From assembly GCA_025370075.1 (NCBI GenBank), contig CP073016.1:124001-188000 (forward strand): a stretch of DNA of 64,000 bases, read 5' to 3'. Of the stretch, positions 36,637-45,083 are shown piece by piece. The notes beneath the pieces were generated by a model. The model was given only the letters and a program-made list of their open reading frames with translations, did no database searches and was not told where the DNA came from. Position 1 is the stretch's first letter, and each line of letters begins with the position of its first letter. The position numbers and the translations under genes were made by a program. The DNA is from Chryseotalea sp. WA131a. GTDB taxonomy: Bacteria; Bacteroidota; Bacteroidia; Cytophagales; Cyclobacteriaceae.

Positions 36637-37851
36637 CTACTTTGGGTAGTGTTTTTGAATATATTCCTTTGGACTCAAGGTTGTGTAACGTTTAAAAGCC
36701 CTGTTAAATGTTGATTTTGAGTTAAAACCACATTCAAAAGCAAGGCTCAATAATGTTTGAATATCATGTTCTCTCTCTTCAAGTTTTTGCATTAATGCCT
36801 TTATTCTATAGAGATTTACAAAGTCGTTGAAGTTCAAATTGAATCCTTGGTTTATTACTTGCGATACTTTCTTGGAGTGAGTACCTAATTTGTTACTTAG
36901 GTCTGATATCACAAGTTCCGGATTCTTATACATCTGGTCAACAAGCATTAGTTTTTCAACCTTTTCTTTCCAATTATTTAAGTCCGGTATTTCAACTTTT
37001 TCTTCTGATGGCTTATCACTATCTCTGTTAGGTAACTGGTTGTAAGTTTTTATGTCTTCAATGAGCTCAGATTTTAGACTGGAATCAGAATTTGCTTTCA
37101 ACCCATTAAAAGCGGTGATTGAAAATATATAGTTTGCATAACCACTTATTGATATGTAGTAGAATAGTACTGAAAAGCATAAATAATACCAGAACTTTTT
37201 TCCAAATTCATCCCACTCGGGGTTTAGGATAAAGAATAAAATTCTGATGGCTATCAGTATCAAGAATGCTATTAAAAATCGTTGAGCCCATTTAAACATA
37301 ACAGACTCTGCAAAGCTTATACTATTGTATGTTAGCGTCTTATATTCATTATAAGTTTTGAGACTTTTTATCAAATAGTAAGTTAATGATAGTAGCCCCG
37401 CAATTTGATACCAGATTGAAAAATCTTTGTCTTTGCCATCATCATAGAAATAGTATTCATTATAAATTACTTTGTCAGTCAGAAAAACGACAATAGAGTA
37501 AATTAGATAGAGTGTAGCTGGTACAAAATGTAAGTAATCACGCCTAGTGAAAATGAACGATTTGTCAAGCAGCGTTTTATAATAAAAATATAGAATAGGT
37601 GGTAGCAAAAATAATTGCTGAAATGGGGTGTAAAATAGAATGTCTCTATAAACATCTCTTGAGTACCAACCTGCATATCCCAACATAAAAGGCGCGATAT
37701 ACAGAGAGCATAGCAGTGTAAATAAGCTGAGCCAAGTGCTTGGTTTGTCTTCTGCTTTTAAACCCTTTAAAAAAAGTAAAATAGAGAAGATTAGCCCATG
37801 CAAAAAAAATAATAATAGTACGGAGCTTTTAGGGCTGAATGAAAAAAACAT
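36637..37851 (-). CDS. membrane-bound AraC-family transcription regulator
   Basis: 404 residues. The N-terminal half contains about seven transmembrane helices (starting SVLLLFFLHGLIFSILLFLKG). The C-terminal about 100 residues are an AraC HTH domain: LVISDLSNKLGTHSKKVSQVINQGF, NFNDFVNLYRIKALMQKL and the second helix-turn-helix LSLAFECGFNSKSTFNRAFKRYTTLSPKEYI. It probably senses an envelope signal and controls transcription, most likely of the adjacent hydrolase gene (same strand). Such 7TM-AraC proteins are common in Bacteroidota. Confidence 0.88.
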   Translation of the reverse strand: MFFSFSPKSSVLLLFFLHGLIFSILLFLKGLKAEDKPSTWLSLFTLLCSLYIAPFMLGYAGWYSRDVYRDILFYTPFQQLFLLPPILYFYYKTLLDKSFIFTRRDYLHFVPATLYLIYSIVVFLTDKVIYNEYYFYDDGKDKDFSIWYQIAGLLSLTYYLIKSLKTYNEYKTLTYNSISFAESVMFKWAQRFLIAFLILIAIRILFFILNPEWDEFGKKFWYYLCFSVLFYYISISGYANYIFSITAFNGLKANSDSSLKSELIEDIKTYNQLPNRDSDKPSEEKVEIPDLNNWKEKVEKLMLVDQMYKNPELVISDLSNKLGTHSKKVSQVINQGFNLNFNDFVNLYRIKALMQKLEEREHDIQTLLSLAFECGFNSKSTFNRAFKRYTTLSPKEYIQKHYPK

Positions 37852-37973
37852 TATTTCTTACTTGATTTAGGATTTTCTTTATCTGGTATTTATCTACCTT
37901 CTCTATGAATTAGGTTTCTAAAATACCGAAAATATCCTTGTCTCTTATTTTTTAGTGTCCTTGGTGTGGTAGG

Positions 37974-38036
37974 ATTTGGCTCTTGCCATAGCTTTGGTGT
38001 CGCGGTGGGCTTGAGCGGCTATGGCATGTGCCAAAT
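37974..38036 (-). repeat. bulged-stem element copy 3 (5' side of the hydrolase/AraC block)
   Basis: ATTTGGC-TCT-TGCCATAGC pairs with GCTATGGCA-TGT-GCCAAAT, loop TTTGGTGTCGCGGTGGGC. It lies in the 370-bp gene-free leader 37852-38221, about 280 bp of which is homologous to the leader at 62075-62340 before the methyltransferase gene. Confidence 0.8.
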
Positions 38037-38221
38037 GAGAGTGAACTTTCGGAGGTCGACTCTTCTTAAAAATGCGAAGGGTCGGCTGTATTATTTTTGT
38101 TCTATCCCACGTTTTTTCAAAGTCCAAGTTGTCCCGAAATCGTTCACTGTCCACGTGGGGAATCTTTGTTAGTAAAATGTCACCCGTTAGATGACAAAAA
38201 TGTCCGGGCCCTATTACTGCC

Positions 38222-38340
38222 AACGGCTACGTGTGGGCGCAGGTTGATAAAAACATTCACACCCCTCCCACGAAATAAATTAACTAAATAAATTCAAACT
38301 TTCCAACAGCAAACCCCACAACTTGCGCCCACACAATGTT
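38222..38340 (-). repeat. attC-like site 21 (family E)
   Basis: 119 bp, same as sites 16 and 18. Belongs to gene-less cassette type 2 copy 3. Confidence 0.86.
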
Positions 38341-38536
38341 AGGGGCGGTTTCTCGTCTTCCCACGTGCGGGAGGAGCGCACTAGACCGTGGCTTCGTCAG
38401 GATGAACGGAGGACGCCAGAAGTCGTGATCGTTGATGAGTTTTTTTCCTGCGAGGCCTGCGGGCCGCGCGGTCGGCCGTGCGGTGGGTTGCCACCTGCAC
38501 ATTTTCAAGAACGATCTTAATTCCCAAATCGCCCCT
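38341..38536 (-). other. gene-less cassette type 2, copy 3
   Basis: 196 bp. Nearly identical to copies 1 and 2 but with a shorter T run (GTTTTTTCC), so any reading frame across it changes. Confidence 0.72.
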
Positions 38537-38658
38537 AACGTGAGTATTTGCGTTCGAGCGGGGCTTCCGAAGCCGCGTGGTGTCCCCGACACCGAACGCA
38601 CTAAAGATACGAAAACGTTGGATTACGCGTCAACCCCGCTTGACGCAAATACATTGTT
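38537..38658 (-). repeat. attC-like site 22 (family A)
   Basis: 122 bp with embedded promoter-like signal. Downstream site of the 38682-39143 cassette (GTTGTGGGC + AA or TG + TGC ends). Confidence 0.88.
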
Positions 38659-38681
38659 GTGGGCTGTGCGACTGTCAACCG

Positions 38682-39143
38682 TTACTTTGTTCGTTTACAC
38701 TCCGTATTCATAATCCAGATTGTCGATGCTTCTCTGTCGAGTTCAATTGTCTCCTCGTCCACCATTTTAAGAATACTTTCGTTCTTCAACGAGTCAAAGA
38801 AGTCTTTATACGAATAGTAAAACTTCAATCGAAACTTATCATTCAACTTAGTCCATTGTCCTGAAGCATTAATGTTCCCAGGTACTTTGGTAAAAAACCC
38901 CAACTTGTCCTCAAAAAAAGATTTTATTGCAAACTTGTTTGATTTGTCAAGGTACAACGCCCAAGTCACTGAGTCGGAATTTGTTCCAATCCATTTTATA
39001 TAGTCGCCATAAACTGAGTCGTATGATAAAATGTCTCTTTCTGCAAAGTCTAATGAGTCAAATGGTTTATTTCTCCACGTGTCGGTTTTTGTCCCACATG
39101 AAAAAGTAATAATGAAAAGTCCAAGGGTTAATATTCTTGTCAT
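38682..39143 (-). CDS. putative lipoprotein
   Basis: 153 residues from ATG 39141-39143 (MTRILTLGLFIITFSCGTK). The hydrophobic segment ending in FSCG is a lipobox-like signal, so a periplasmic or outer-membrane lipoprotein is likely. The mature part has a beta pattern (YIKWIGTNSDSVTWALYLDKSNKFAIKSFFED) and ends with DEETIELDREASTIWIMNTECKRTK. No family recognised. The longer upstream frame runs into the recombination site and is rejected as start. Single-gene cassette. Confidence 0.75.
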   Translation of the reverse strand: MTRILTLGLFIITFSCGTKTDTWRNKPFDSLDFAERDILSYDSVYGDYIKWIGTNSDSVTWALYLDKSNKFAIKSFFEDKLGFFTKVPGNINASGQWTKLNDKFRLKFYYSYKDFFDSLKNESILKMVDEETIELDREASTIWIMNTECKRTK

Positions 39144-39164
39144 CTGTCTCGGAGCATTGCCCAC

Positions 39165-39287
39165 AACGTTTAGCTTGTGGCAGGTGGGCAAATAAAAACC
39201 TTCGTCCTGTCCACAGTGATAAAGATAAATAAAGAACTACGCACTTCAATGACGCACAGTCCCGCCCGCTTGCCACAAGCTTTTGTT
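39165..39287 (-). repeat. attC-like site 23 (family B')
   Basis: 123 bp. Arms TTAGCTTGTGGCAGGTGGGC / GCCCGCTTGCCACAAGCTT. Downstream site of the zinc-ribbon/UDG-like cassette (GTTGGCTGCA(A/G)GTTTT ends). Confidence 0.87.
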
Positions 39288-39312
39288 GGCTGCAGGTTTT
39301 CTTTCTCTGTAC

Positions 39313-40008
39313 TTAATAATTAGTCCTGTCAATTATAGTCCTGAAAAAACTTTCGATGTCGTTGCGCCATAAAAAATTCGGATGATACGTTCTGAATGCA
39401 AAGTCCACGTTTGGTATTTGTAGTTGAGATAACCACCTTTCAGAATATGGCGCAAGTGCTTCATATTTTATTTGTCCAAAATTGTCTTTGACAATGCTGT
39501 CGTAATTAGGTCCACTAAAGAAGAGAACAAGGTTAGGTTTAAGAATTTGTAACTCGTCATTGACTACAGAAAAATAATTTCTTTCTATCTCGTAGATATA
39601 GTCGGGGGGAAATCCTTTGTCGCCTGACTTACCGATCTTCACAATATTATTCCAAATGAAACGAATTTTCTTCTCAGGGTATTTTGCTTCGAGCATTTTC
39701 CAAAATTTGCTGAATCCAAGCCAAAATTGTCCACCGTAGCTCCAACATTCTCCCCTGTTAAAGAATTTGTCGTAACAATCTAAGATTGGATTAATGTCAG
39801 CTATAAAGTCACCATACCAACCATTTGTCTCTTGGCCATAAATCACCACACGGATGTCTGCCATTACAAAATCTTCTTCTTTATCAACCTGAAGGAGCAA
39901 TGGATTTGCTGGCTTTATTTCGAGTCCATCTTCGTCATTGATTTGTTTCACTGCCGAACATAGGTTGTGCCACTTGGAAGAATATAGCTCGAAAAGTTTA
40001 TCATTCAT
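39313..40008 (-). CDS. uracil-DNA glycosylase-like fold protein (tentative)
   Basis: 231 residues from ATG 40006-40008. The frame extends upstream to a TTG inside the previous gene; the ATG sits 2 bp after that gene's stop and is preferred. VVIYGQETNGWYGDF near residue 52 resembles motif 1 of the UDG superfamily (glycine-x-x-proline-type loop), and LVLFFSGPNYDSIVKD with a late RTYHPNF resembles the later strand and His motif. The key catalytic residues of true UDGs are not clear, so the assignment rests on the fold pattern only. Second gene of a two-gene cassette. Confidence 0.6.
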   Translation of the reverse strand: MNDKLFELYSSKWHNLCSAVKQINDEDGLEIKPANPLLLQVDKEEDFVMADIRVVIYGQETNGWYGDFIADINPILDCYDKFFNRGECWSYGGQFWLGFSKFWKMLEAKYPEKKIRFIWNNIVKIGKSGDKGFPPDYIYEIERNYFSVVNDELQILKPNLVLFFSGPNYDSIVKDNFGQIKYEALAPYSERWLSQLQIPNVDFAFRTYHPNFLWRNDIESFFRTIIDRTNY

Positions 40009-40010
40009 AT

Positions 40011-40235
40011 TTACAATTTTGTCCACTGGTGCGTACCGCTTGAAGGGCAATTAAATGATGACGGGGAGTTTTTCGATTTAATTAGGATGCCGCATTTTTT
40101 GCACTGATAATTATTTACTCCGACTTCTCCAAGGTCTGTCCATTGATGCATGCCACCGTCAGGGCAGTTAAAACTGCTTGGTGATTTGTCACTTGTTAAA
40201 TGAGTTCCGCATTTTTTACATTGATAATTTTTCAT
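40011..40235 (-). CDS. tandem zinc-ribbon mini-protein
   Basis: 74 residues made of two nearly identical halves: NYQCKKCGTHLTSDKSPSSF followed by NCPDGGMHQW, then NYQCKKCGILIKSKNSPSSF with NCPSSGTHQW. Each half has CxxC, a further Cys and a His, consistent with a zinc-binding ribbon. The internal repeat implies duplication. The following gene starts 2 bp downstream, so co-expression with the UDG-like protein is likely, perhaps as a nucleic-acid-binding partner (inference). Confidence 0.75.
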   Translation of the reverse strand: MKNYQCKKCGTHLTSDKSPSSFNCPDGGMHQWTDLGEVGVNNYQCKKCGILIKSKNSPSSFNCPSSGTHQWTKL

Positions 40236-40290
40236 AGTTAGTTTTTGGTTTATAGTTTACTCTCCGTGTTGTCCAGGAAAACTTGCAGCC

Positions 40291-40413
40291 AACGTTTAGG
40301 CTTGCAGAAGGCGGGCAATTAAAAACCTGCGCCTTCTCCCACGAGATAAAATAAATGAAACGCACTGAACTTTCCTAACGCACACTCCGCCCGCTTTTCT
40401 GCAAGCCTGTGTT
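40291..40413 (-). repeat. attC-like site 24 (family D)
   Basis: 123 bp. Belongs to gene-less cassette type 1 copy 4. Confidence 0.87.
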
Positions 40414-40784
40414 ATGGCCAGTTTGCAACCGAGCTTAAGGTGTTAATGTCGACCGTGCAAAAGAAAAAATGTCAACCGAGAAGTCTCGCGAGCAAGTCGT
40501 CCAGCGCAAGAGTTTTGGCCGTCCGCCATAAAGTGTCGCTAAGAGTTGTCCCGCGAGAATGGGTCGTCCAATTGCAGATAATTCCGAGGCGGGTTGTTAA
40601 CGAGCAAAAAATGTCCACAAGGAAAAAAGTTTAAACAAGTGCGCTTTGATTTTTAAATTTCCCGCCAGTCGTTTGAAGCAAAGTCCGCGGAAAGTTGATG
40701 AATTGTCAGCGAGCAAAAGTCAGTCGTCAACTAATTTGTCGTCACCGAAATTTCAGATGCACACTCGTCCCGCAAATTGGCCAT
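40414..40784 (-). other. gene-less cassette type 1, copy 4
   Basis: 371 bp, more diverged than copies 3 and 5 but collinear. No conserved frame. Ends GTTATGGCCA(A/G)TTTGC. Confidence 0.72.
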
Positions 40785-40907
40785 AACGGCTAAGTTTGTG
40801 ACGGCTGCGGTCTTCGGAGCGTGTCCCTGTCGCACGTGGCCGAGCTAAATTAAGAAAAACAAACCGAATAACCACAACCACCCCGCAGCTGGCATAAACT
40901 TTTTGTT
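40785..40907 (-). repeat. attC-like site 25 (singleton)
   Basis: 123 bp. Arms AGTTTGTGACGGCTGCGG / CCGCAGCTGGCATAAACT; GC-rich loop. Downstream site of the 40905-41145 mini-cassette, whose ends (GTTATGCG, then AACAGCCCC or CAAGCCCC) fit less well than others. Confidence 0.78.
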
Positions 40908-41100
40908 ATGCGAACAGCCCCAGAAACTGTTCAGGGGACGAAAAACCGTCCAACGTGGCGGGTGCGCCTGCGTCCCTGTCCCGGAGCGGTGAAGCGTGGC
41001 GCAGTGAAGAAATTGTCGACCGCGTCACCGTCCCCACGCAATGCTGAACCAATTTGAAAAGCTGCAAAACAAGTAAGCAAAGGCGCGGGATGAATTTCAT
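40906..41100 (-). CDS. possible small exported peptide
   Basis: A 64-codon frame from ATG 41100, the only candidate gene in a 241-bp cassette. It starts MKFIPRLCLLVLQLFKLVQH, hydrophobic and basic like a signal peptide, and its TAA is supplied by the site junction as in two other cassettes. Base composition (GC-rich) is unlike neighbouring genes and no homologue is recognised, so the cassette may equally be gene-less. Confidence 0.3.
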   Translation of the reverse strand: MKFIPRLCLLVLQLFKLVQHCVGTVTRSTISSLRHASPLRDRDAGAPATLDGFSSPEQFLGLFA

Positions 41101-41142
41101 TTTGCGGTTTCAAAATCCTGCGCGTTCGCGGGGCTTGCGCAT

Positions 41143-41263
41143 AACGTGAGGCTTGCAGAAGGCGGGCAATTAAAACCTGCGCCTTCTCCCACGTGATAAA
41201 ATAAATGAAACGCACTGAACTTTCCTAGCGCACACTCCGCCCGCTTTTCTGCAAGCTAGTGTT
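41143..41263 (-). repeat. attC-like site 26 (family D)
   Basis: 121 bp, practically identical to site 17. Belongs to gene-less cassette type 1 copy 5. Confidence 0.87.
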
Positions 41264-41629
41264 ATGGCCAGTTTGCAACCAAGCTCAGGTTTTAATGTCG
41301 ACCGAGCAAAAGAAAATATCGTCTACCGAAAAGTCTGCGAGTAAGTCGTCCAGCGAAAGAGTTTGGTCGTCCGCCAGAAAGTGTCGCTGAGAGTTGTCGT
41401 GTGAAAGGTCGTCTGATTGCAAATGATTCCGAGGCGAGTCGTCCACGAAGAAAAATGTCACCGAAGGAAAAAAGTTTAAACAAGTGCGGCTTCAATTTTT
41501 AGATTTCATTCAGTCGTTTGAAGCAAAGTCCGCGGAATATTGATGAATTGTCAACGAACAGAAGTCAGTCGTCTACTAACTAATCGTCAGCGAAATTGGG
41601 GACGCACACTCGTCCCGCAAATTGGCCAT
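41264..41629 (-). other. gene-less cassette type 1, copy 5
   Basis: 366 bp, near-perfect duplicate of copy 3 (one difference noted, ATTTAATTC versus ATTTCATTC). No conserved frame. Confidence 0.75.
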
Positions 41630-41751
41630 AACGTTTAGCTTATTGCTGGCGGGCAATTAAAACCTGCGCCCTGTCAAACGAGATAAAGATAAATAAAGAA
41701 CTACAAACTTCAATGACGCACAGTCCCGCCCGCTTGCAATAAGCTTTTGTT
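41630..41751 (-). repeat. attC-like site 27 (family B)
   Basis: 122 bp. Downstream site of the 41784-42290 cassette (GTTATGCACA(A/G)TACC ends). Confidence 0.88.
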
Positions 41752-41783
41752 ATGCACAGTACCAATCCCTAAACTGTTCTTCG

Positions 41784-42290
41784 TCACAAAATCAATACTC
41801 GTAGTTTAGTCCGTCCCCTGATCTTTATCTTATTGCTTATCAACAATTTTGCAAGAAGTCCAACGCCAACAATAGATCCGCTCACCGCCATTGTGTTCCG
41901 GTTTAATTTTCCCGTATTGATGATGTCCAACGCTAGATAACCCGTCCCAGTTATAAATGATAGTTGAGCAATTTTATATCTTAACCACCATTTTGTCTTT
42001 TCGTCAATGTAAAGGCATTTGATTTCAGAAACTTTAACCTCGTAGCCTTGAAATACGATAACACTGTCTTTGAAATCAATGATTTGTCCAGTAATTTTTA
42101 ATCTCCGTCCCTTTACTTGAAAAGAAATAATATCGCCTTTTTCATAAAATACGTTCTTGTTCTTATTCTTTTTCTGTAGCATTAAAAAACTTCTCTGCTC
42201 AGTTCTCTTTACCTTTTTATCCGTCCGCTGTGAAAGAGCGCAAGTGATAAAAAGCAATGTCGCAAGTAATACAAGAAACGTCAATCTCAT
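41784..42290 (-). CDS. exported or membrane hypothetical protein
   Basis: 168 residues. N-terminal signal (MRLTFLVLLATLLFITCALSQ), then a basic linker and a small beta domain (FYEKGDIISFQVKGRRLKITGQIIDFKDSVIVFQGYEVKVSEIKCLYID) resembling an SH3/Tudor-like barrel, then two hydrophobic helices (LSFITGTGYLALDII, MAVSGSIVGVGLLAKLLI). This domain order recurs in Bacteroidota envelope proteins of unknown role. Single-gene cassette. Confidence 0.75.
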   Translation of the reverse strand: MRLTFLVLLATLLFITCALSQRTDKKVKRTEQRSFLMLQKKNKNKNVFYEKGDIISFQVKGRRLKITGQIIDFKDSVIVFQGYEVKVSEIKCLYIDEKTKWWLRYKIAQLSFITGTGYLALDIINTGKLNRNTMAVSGSIVGVGLLAKLLISNKIKIRGRTKLRVLIL

Positions 42291-42388
42291 TCTCCAAGGT
42301 TTAGGTGACCTTCAGATGATGCATTGTCGGCAAGAATAGTTGAATAGTAACACTGTCAATATCAAGGGACGTCCACGGTATTGTGCAT

Positions 42389-42512
42389 AACGATTTGTGC
42401 TTATGTCAGTAGCGGGATTTTGAAACTGCGGCCTGTCCCACAAGCAGAACGAAATTAAGAAAACAAAGCGAAGAAACAACACGTCACCCCGCTATTGCAT
42501 AAGCACAGTGTT
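42389..42512 (-). repeat. attC-like site 28 (family H)
   Basis: 124 bp. Arms TGCTTATGTCAGTAGCGGG / CCCCGCTATTGCATAAGCA. Downstream site of the TlpA-like cassette (GTTGTGTGCC(A/G)TT ends). Confidence 0.86.
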
Positions 42513-42520
42513 GTGTGCCG

Positions 42521-43951
42521 TTATCTCTTCTGTCTGTTTATAATCCCATTAAGGTCGTCCAGCGTTAGTAAACTGGCGCGTCTAAAATTATTATCCAATA
42601 CGAATGAATTACTGTCTAGTAGTAGGCTTTTTGGCAAACTGTTAATGTCAAAGTCCCTGCTTATAGACTTATATTGGTCAGGTGATGAAAAGAGGTTGAT
42701 TGTTGTCAGATTTTTTACTTTTGAAACTGATCTCCATTGATTTATGTCCGAGTCAACGCAAATATTGACTACAAATAGTCCTTTTTCTTTATATTTTTGA
42801 TGTATTTCATTGTCATAAGGAAACTCTTTAATACAGGGACCGCACCATGTTGCCCAAAAATTGACGATTATAAAATTTCCCCTGTAATCTATGATTGAAA
42901 CATTTTTTCCTTCCCTATCAATCAGGGTAATTAGTGGTACCGTTTTTCCAACAAGTGGTAACCCGAATTTTGCTTTTATTAAAGAGTCTAATATTTTCTT
43001 TTTACTAAAATCTGAAAAAGTGGTACTTTGATAAAGGGAATCGTATTTACGTTTAGATTCAGTATGTATGAAAGATAGTCTCTGCATTTTTAAAATATCC
43101 CCGACTTCCTTTGAGCCATACAAGCTATCAATAAGTGAAATCTGAGGGTCGTACTTCCCTGTCGATATCAAGTTTTTCGTCTGTTCCCTTAAAGTAAAAT
43201 GTGTGTACCATAGATATTCTGTATTAAGAATCATATCCCGGCTTTCCAAAGGCAGGTCACGCGCAAAAGAAAAATAGTCTTTACTTACATTAATCTTCTG
43301 TCCACCATAAAATTCCTTGGTAAGAGGCACGTTGTACTTTAAAAAACCTGAAAGATACTTCAATCGCCAAGACTCATGTTTCCTAAACCAATCTGGCAAT
43401 GCCTTATCATACTTGGACAAAAAAGTTAAACTCAATCGGCTTACTGAGTCTGCTATCGTGGGGAATTTATTAAAGTCCTTCAAGGTATCCCCTGTTATGA
43501 AATAGGGTCTATTTTGTTCAAGCTGATTTCCCATTTGATTATGATAAGCCAAGAAGTAGTCATTGATATCCGAGAAGTCACCGCTGAAGGCAATGTTTGC
43601 TGATTTAGATTCAAAACTTGATATGTCGCAATACAATATCCTGCCTGGACCATTAAAAATTCTCAAATAGTGGGGGCTATCAAAATAAATATTATCTGGG
43701 TATGCAAAATTGAATTTTAATGTATCTTTTTGGTTTGGTGCAATTGATACTTTGAATGGGGTTGCATCGTATGGCAGATAATTGAAAAATTCCCCAGATA
43801 GGTTAATTGTATCCAAAGTAGAGTTTTTTATTATTGTCAGTCCTTCTCTTTGCTTTAGATTTACGAAACTATCTGAGATGAATAGACTTTTATCCCTGTC
43901 CGAACAATTGAACAGAATGATTAAGATGCAAATAATTTTTATCTGTTTCAT
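42521..43951 (-). CDS. TlpA-like thiol-disulfide oxidoreductase lipoprotein
   Basis: 476 residues from ATG 43949-43951 (MKQIKIICILIILFNCSDRD), which gives a lipobox-like FNC. A long N-terminal helical/beta region (about 20-320) of the kind found in Bacteroidota TlpA/AhpC-type proteins precedes a C-terminal thioredoxin fold: NFWATWC370GPC373 active site and a cis-Pro near SLPKSLLLD. It probably reduces or isomerises disulfides in the periplasm. Large for a single cassette (1.6 kb). Active-site cysteines are intact. Confidence 0.87.
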   Translation of the reverse strand: MKQIKIICILIILFNCSDRDKSLFISDSFVNLKQREGLTIIKNSTLDTINLSGEFFNYLPYDATPFKVSIAPNQKDTLKFNFAYPDNIYFDSPHYLRIFNGPGRILYCDISSFESKSANIAFSGDFSDINDYFLAYHNQMGNQLEQNRPYFITGDTLKDFNKFPTIADSVSRLSLTFLSKYDKALPDWFRKHESWRLKYLSGFLKYNVPLTKEFYGGQKINVSKDYFSFARDLPLESRDMILNTEYLWYTHFTLREQTKNLISTGKYDPQISLIDSLYGSKEVGDILKMQRLSFIHTESKRKYDSLYQSTTFSDFSKKKILDSLIKAKFGLPLVGKTVPLITLIDREGKNVSIIDYRGNFIIVNFWATWCGPCIKEFPYDNEIHQKYKEKGLFVVNICVDSDINQWRSVSKVKNLTTINLFSSPDQYKSISRDFDINSLPKSLLLDSNSFVLDNNFRRASLLTLDDLNGIINRQKR

Positions 43952-44091
43952 AATTCTGATTAACATTTTGTAAAGTGTTATTTATCAGTACCCATTTTGT
44001 CGTCTCTAAGCTATATTTTTTTCTTCGACTTTTCCCCAAACGTTAGCTATCAAAATTGATTCCCGTCTCGGGGATGGGTGGAATGGCACAC

Positions 44092-44213
44092 AACGTGAGT
44101 ATTTGCGTTCGAGCGGGGCTTTCGAAGCCGCGTGGTGTCCCCGACACCGAACGCATTAAAGATACGAAAACGTTGGATTACGCGTCAACCCCGCTTGACG
44201 CAAATACATTGTT
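44092..44213 (-). repeat. attC-like site 29 (family A)
   Basis: 122 bp with embedded promoter-like signal. Downstream site of the UPF0158 cassette (GTTGTGGGC + AA or TG + GCTGG). Confidence 0.88.
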
Positions 44214-44230
44214 GTGGGCTGGCTGGCCAG

Positions 44231-44647
44231 TCACAGGTCATTTACAATTACCTGTCCCCGTACCCATTCAATCATCTGTTGTTTTTTAAAGTCAAACCAT
44301 TTCTGTCGGTAGAGTCCAGAGTTATCAATGTCAAATTTAAAGTTTGCAAATGGTTTTGGGCGTCTTAATGCCTCTTCAAGTCTGTCATGCAGCGGTACGT
44401 TGTCGATCGTATCTATAAATTTTTCCAATAGTCGAAATGATTCATGGCTGTCCATTTTTTCAATTTCCACATAACTGTCAAAATTGTTTTCGATTTCTTC
44501 ATTTGCCTCGTCCCACCATTCTGAGTCGCTGTCGGGATTGTTTATTGTGTCGGGAGTCGTCACAATTGTCTTTTTATCCTTGTGAACAAAACACCTTAAT
44601 CCAGAGTCCAAGTTGTCTGCGAGTTCGTTTATTTGTTCGTCAGTCAT
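44231..44647 (-). CDS. UPF0158-family protein
   Basis: 138 residues, acidic. The pattern DNLDSGLRCFVHKDKKTIVT, then EIEKMDSHESFRLLEKFIDTI, RLEEALRRPKPFANFKFDI and LYRQKWFDFKKQQMIEWV matches the UPF0158 family: helical, cytoplasmic, function unknown. Complete length. Single-gene cassette; its 5' junction is unusual because the adjoining site 30 has AAA instead of AAC. Confidence 0.83.
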   Translation of the reverse strand: MTDEQINELADNLDSGLRCFVHKDKKTIVTTPDTINNPDSDSEWWDEANEEIENNFDSYVEIEKMDSHESFRLLEKFIDTIDNVPLHDRLEEALRRPKPFANFKFDIDNSGLYRQKWFDFKKQQMIEWVRGQVIVNDL

Positions 44648-44680
44648 TAGTTGTCGAAGTTGTCACGCCAGCTTGCCCAC

Positions 44681-44800
44681 AAAGTTTGTGTTTGCGCAGT
44701 GGTGGGCTTCCGAAGCCGCCACTGTCCGCGTGGGCAAACATTGATCGAAGATAACACTTATAGCTTACACGTCACCCCACCATTGCGCAAACATTTTGTT
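44681..44800 (-). repeat. attC-like site 30 (family F, mutated core)
   Basis: 120 bp. Arms TTTGTGTTTGCGCAGTGGTGGG / CCACCATTGCGCAAACAT. The usual AAC core at the left is AAA (44681-44683), the only such change seen. Confidence 0.8.
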
Positions 44801-45083
44801 ATGCACTCGGGCGAGCAACCATTAACTCTTCTACAGCTTGTCTCAAGTCGTTCGTTACCTATTTTTGGCGTGTTCGAGTCCATCGTTAAAAAAACGTAGC
44901 CGTGTTTAGTGTCGTCCTTACGCGGTGTAGAGAAGTGGTAAAGCGACAACGCTCTCTCCGCGGGGAATATTTGTCGTCCTGATATTATTTTGATTTTGCG
45001 TCACCGTATGCCTGTCGGCATACAAGTCTGCGAAACCAAACGTTGTGTCGTGTGCCGTGCCCCGTCTGCGGTGACGGTTTACC
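44801..45083 (-). other. gene-free part of a compound cassette
   Basis: 283 bp without a convincing gene. It holds a perfect hairpin GTATGCC-TGTC-GGCATAC (45007-45024) and, at about 45026-45076, a 51-bp segment repeated at about 45832-45882 beyond the next gene. GC-rich words (GCCGTGCCCCGTCTGCGGTG) resemble the repeat partner. Confidence 0.55.

Noticed and set aside
36637..37851. Two-component sensor identity for the membrane AraC protein
   Set aside because: There is no histidine-kinase or receiver motif; the C-terminus is a plain AraC helix-turn-helix.
40785..41145. GC-rich 241-bp cassette as an rRNA or tRNA fragment
   Set aside because: No tRNA cloverleaf or recognisable rRNA segment could be found in it.
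22686..41632. 60-70 codon frames inside the gene-less cassettes
   Set aside because: The frames are broken by indels between copies and lack conserved starts, so coding is unlikely.
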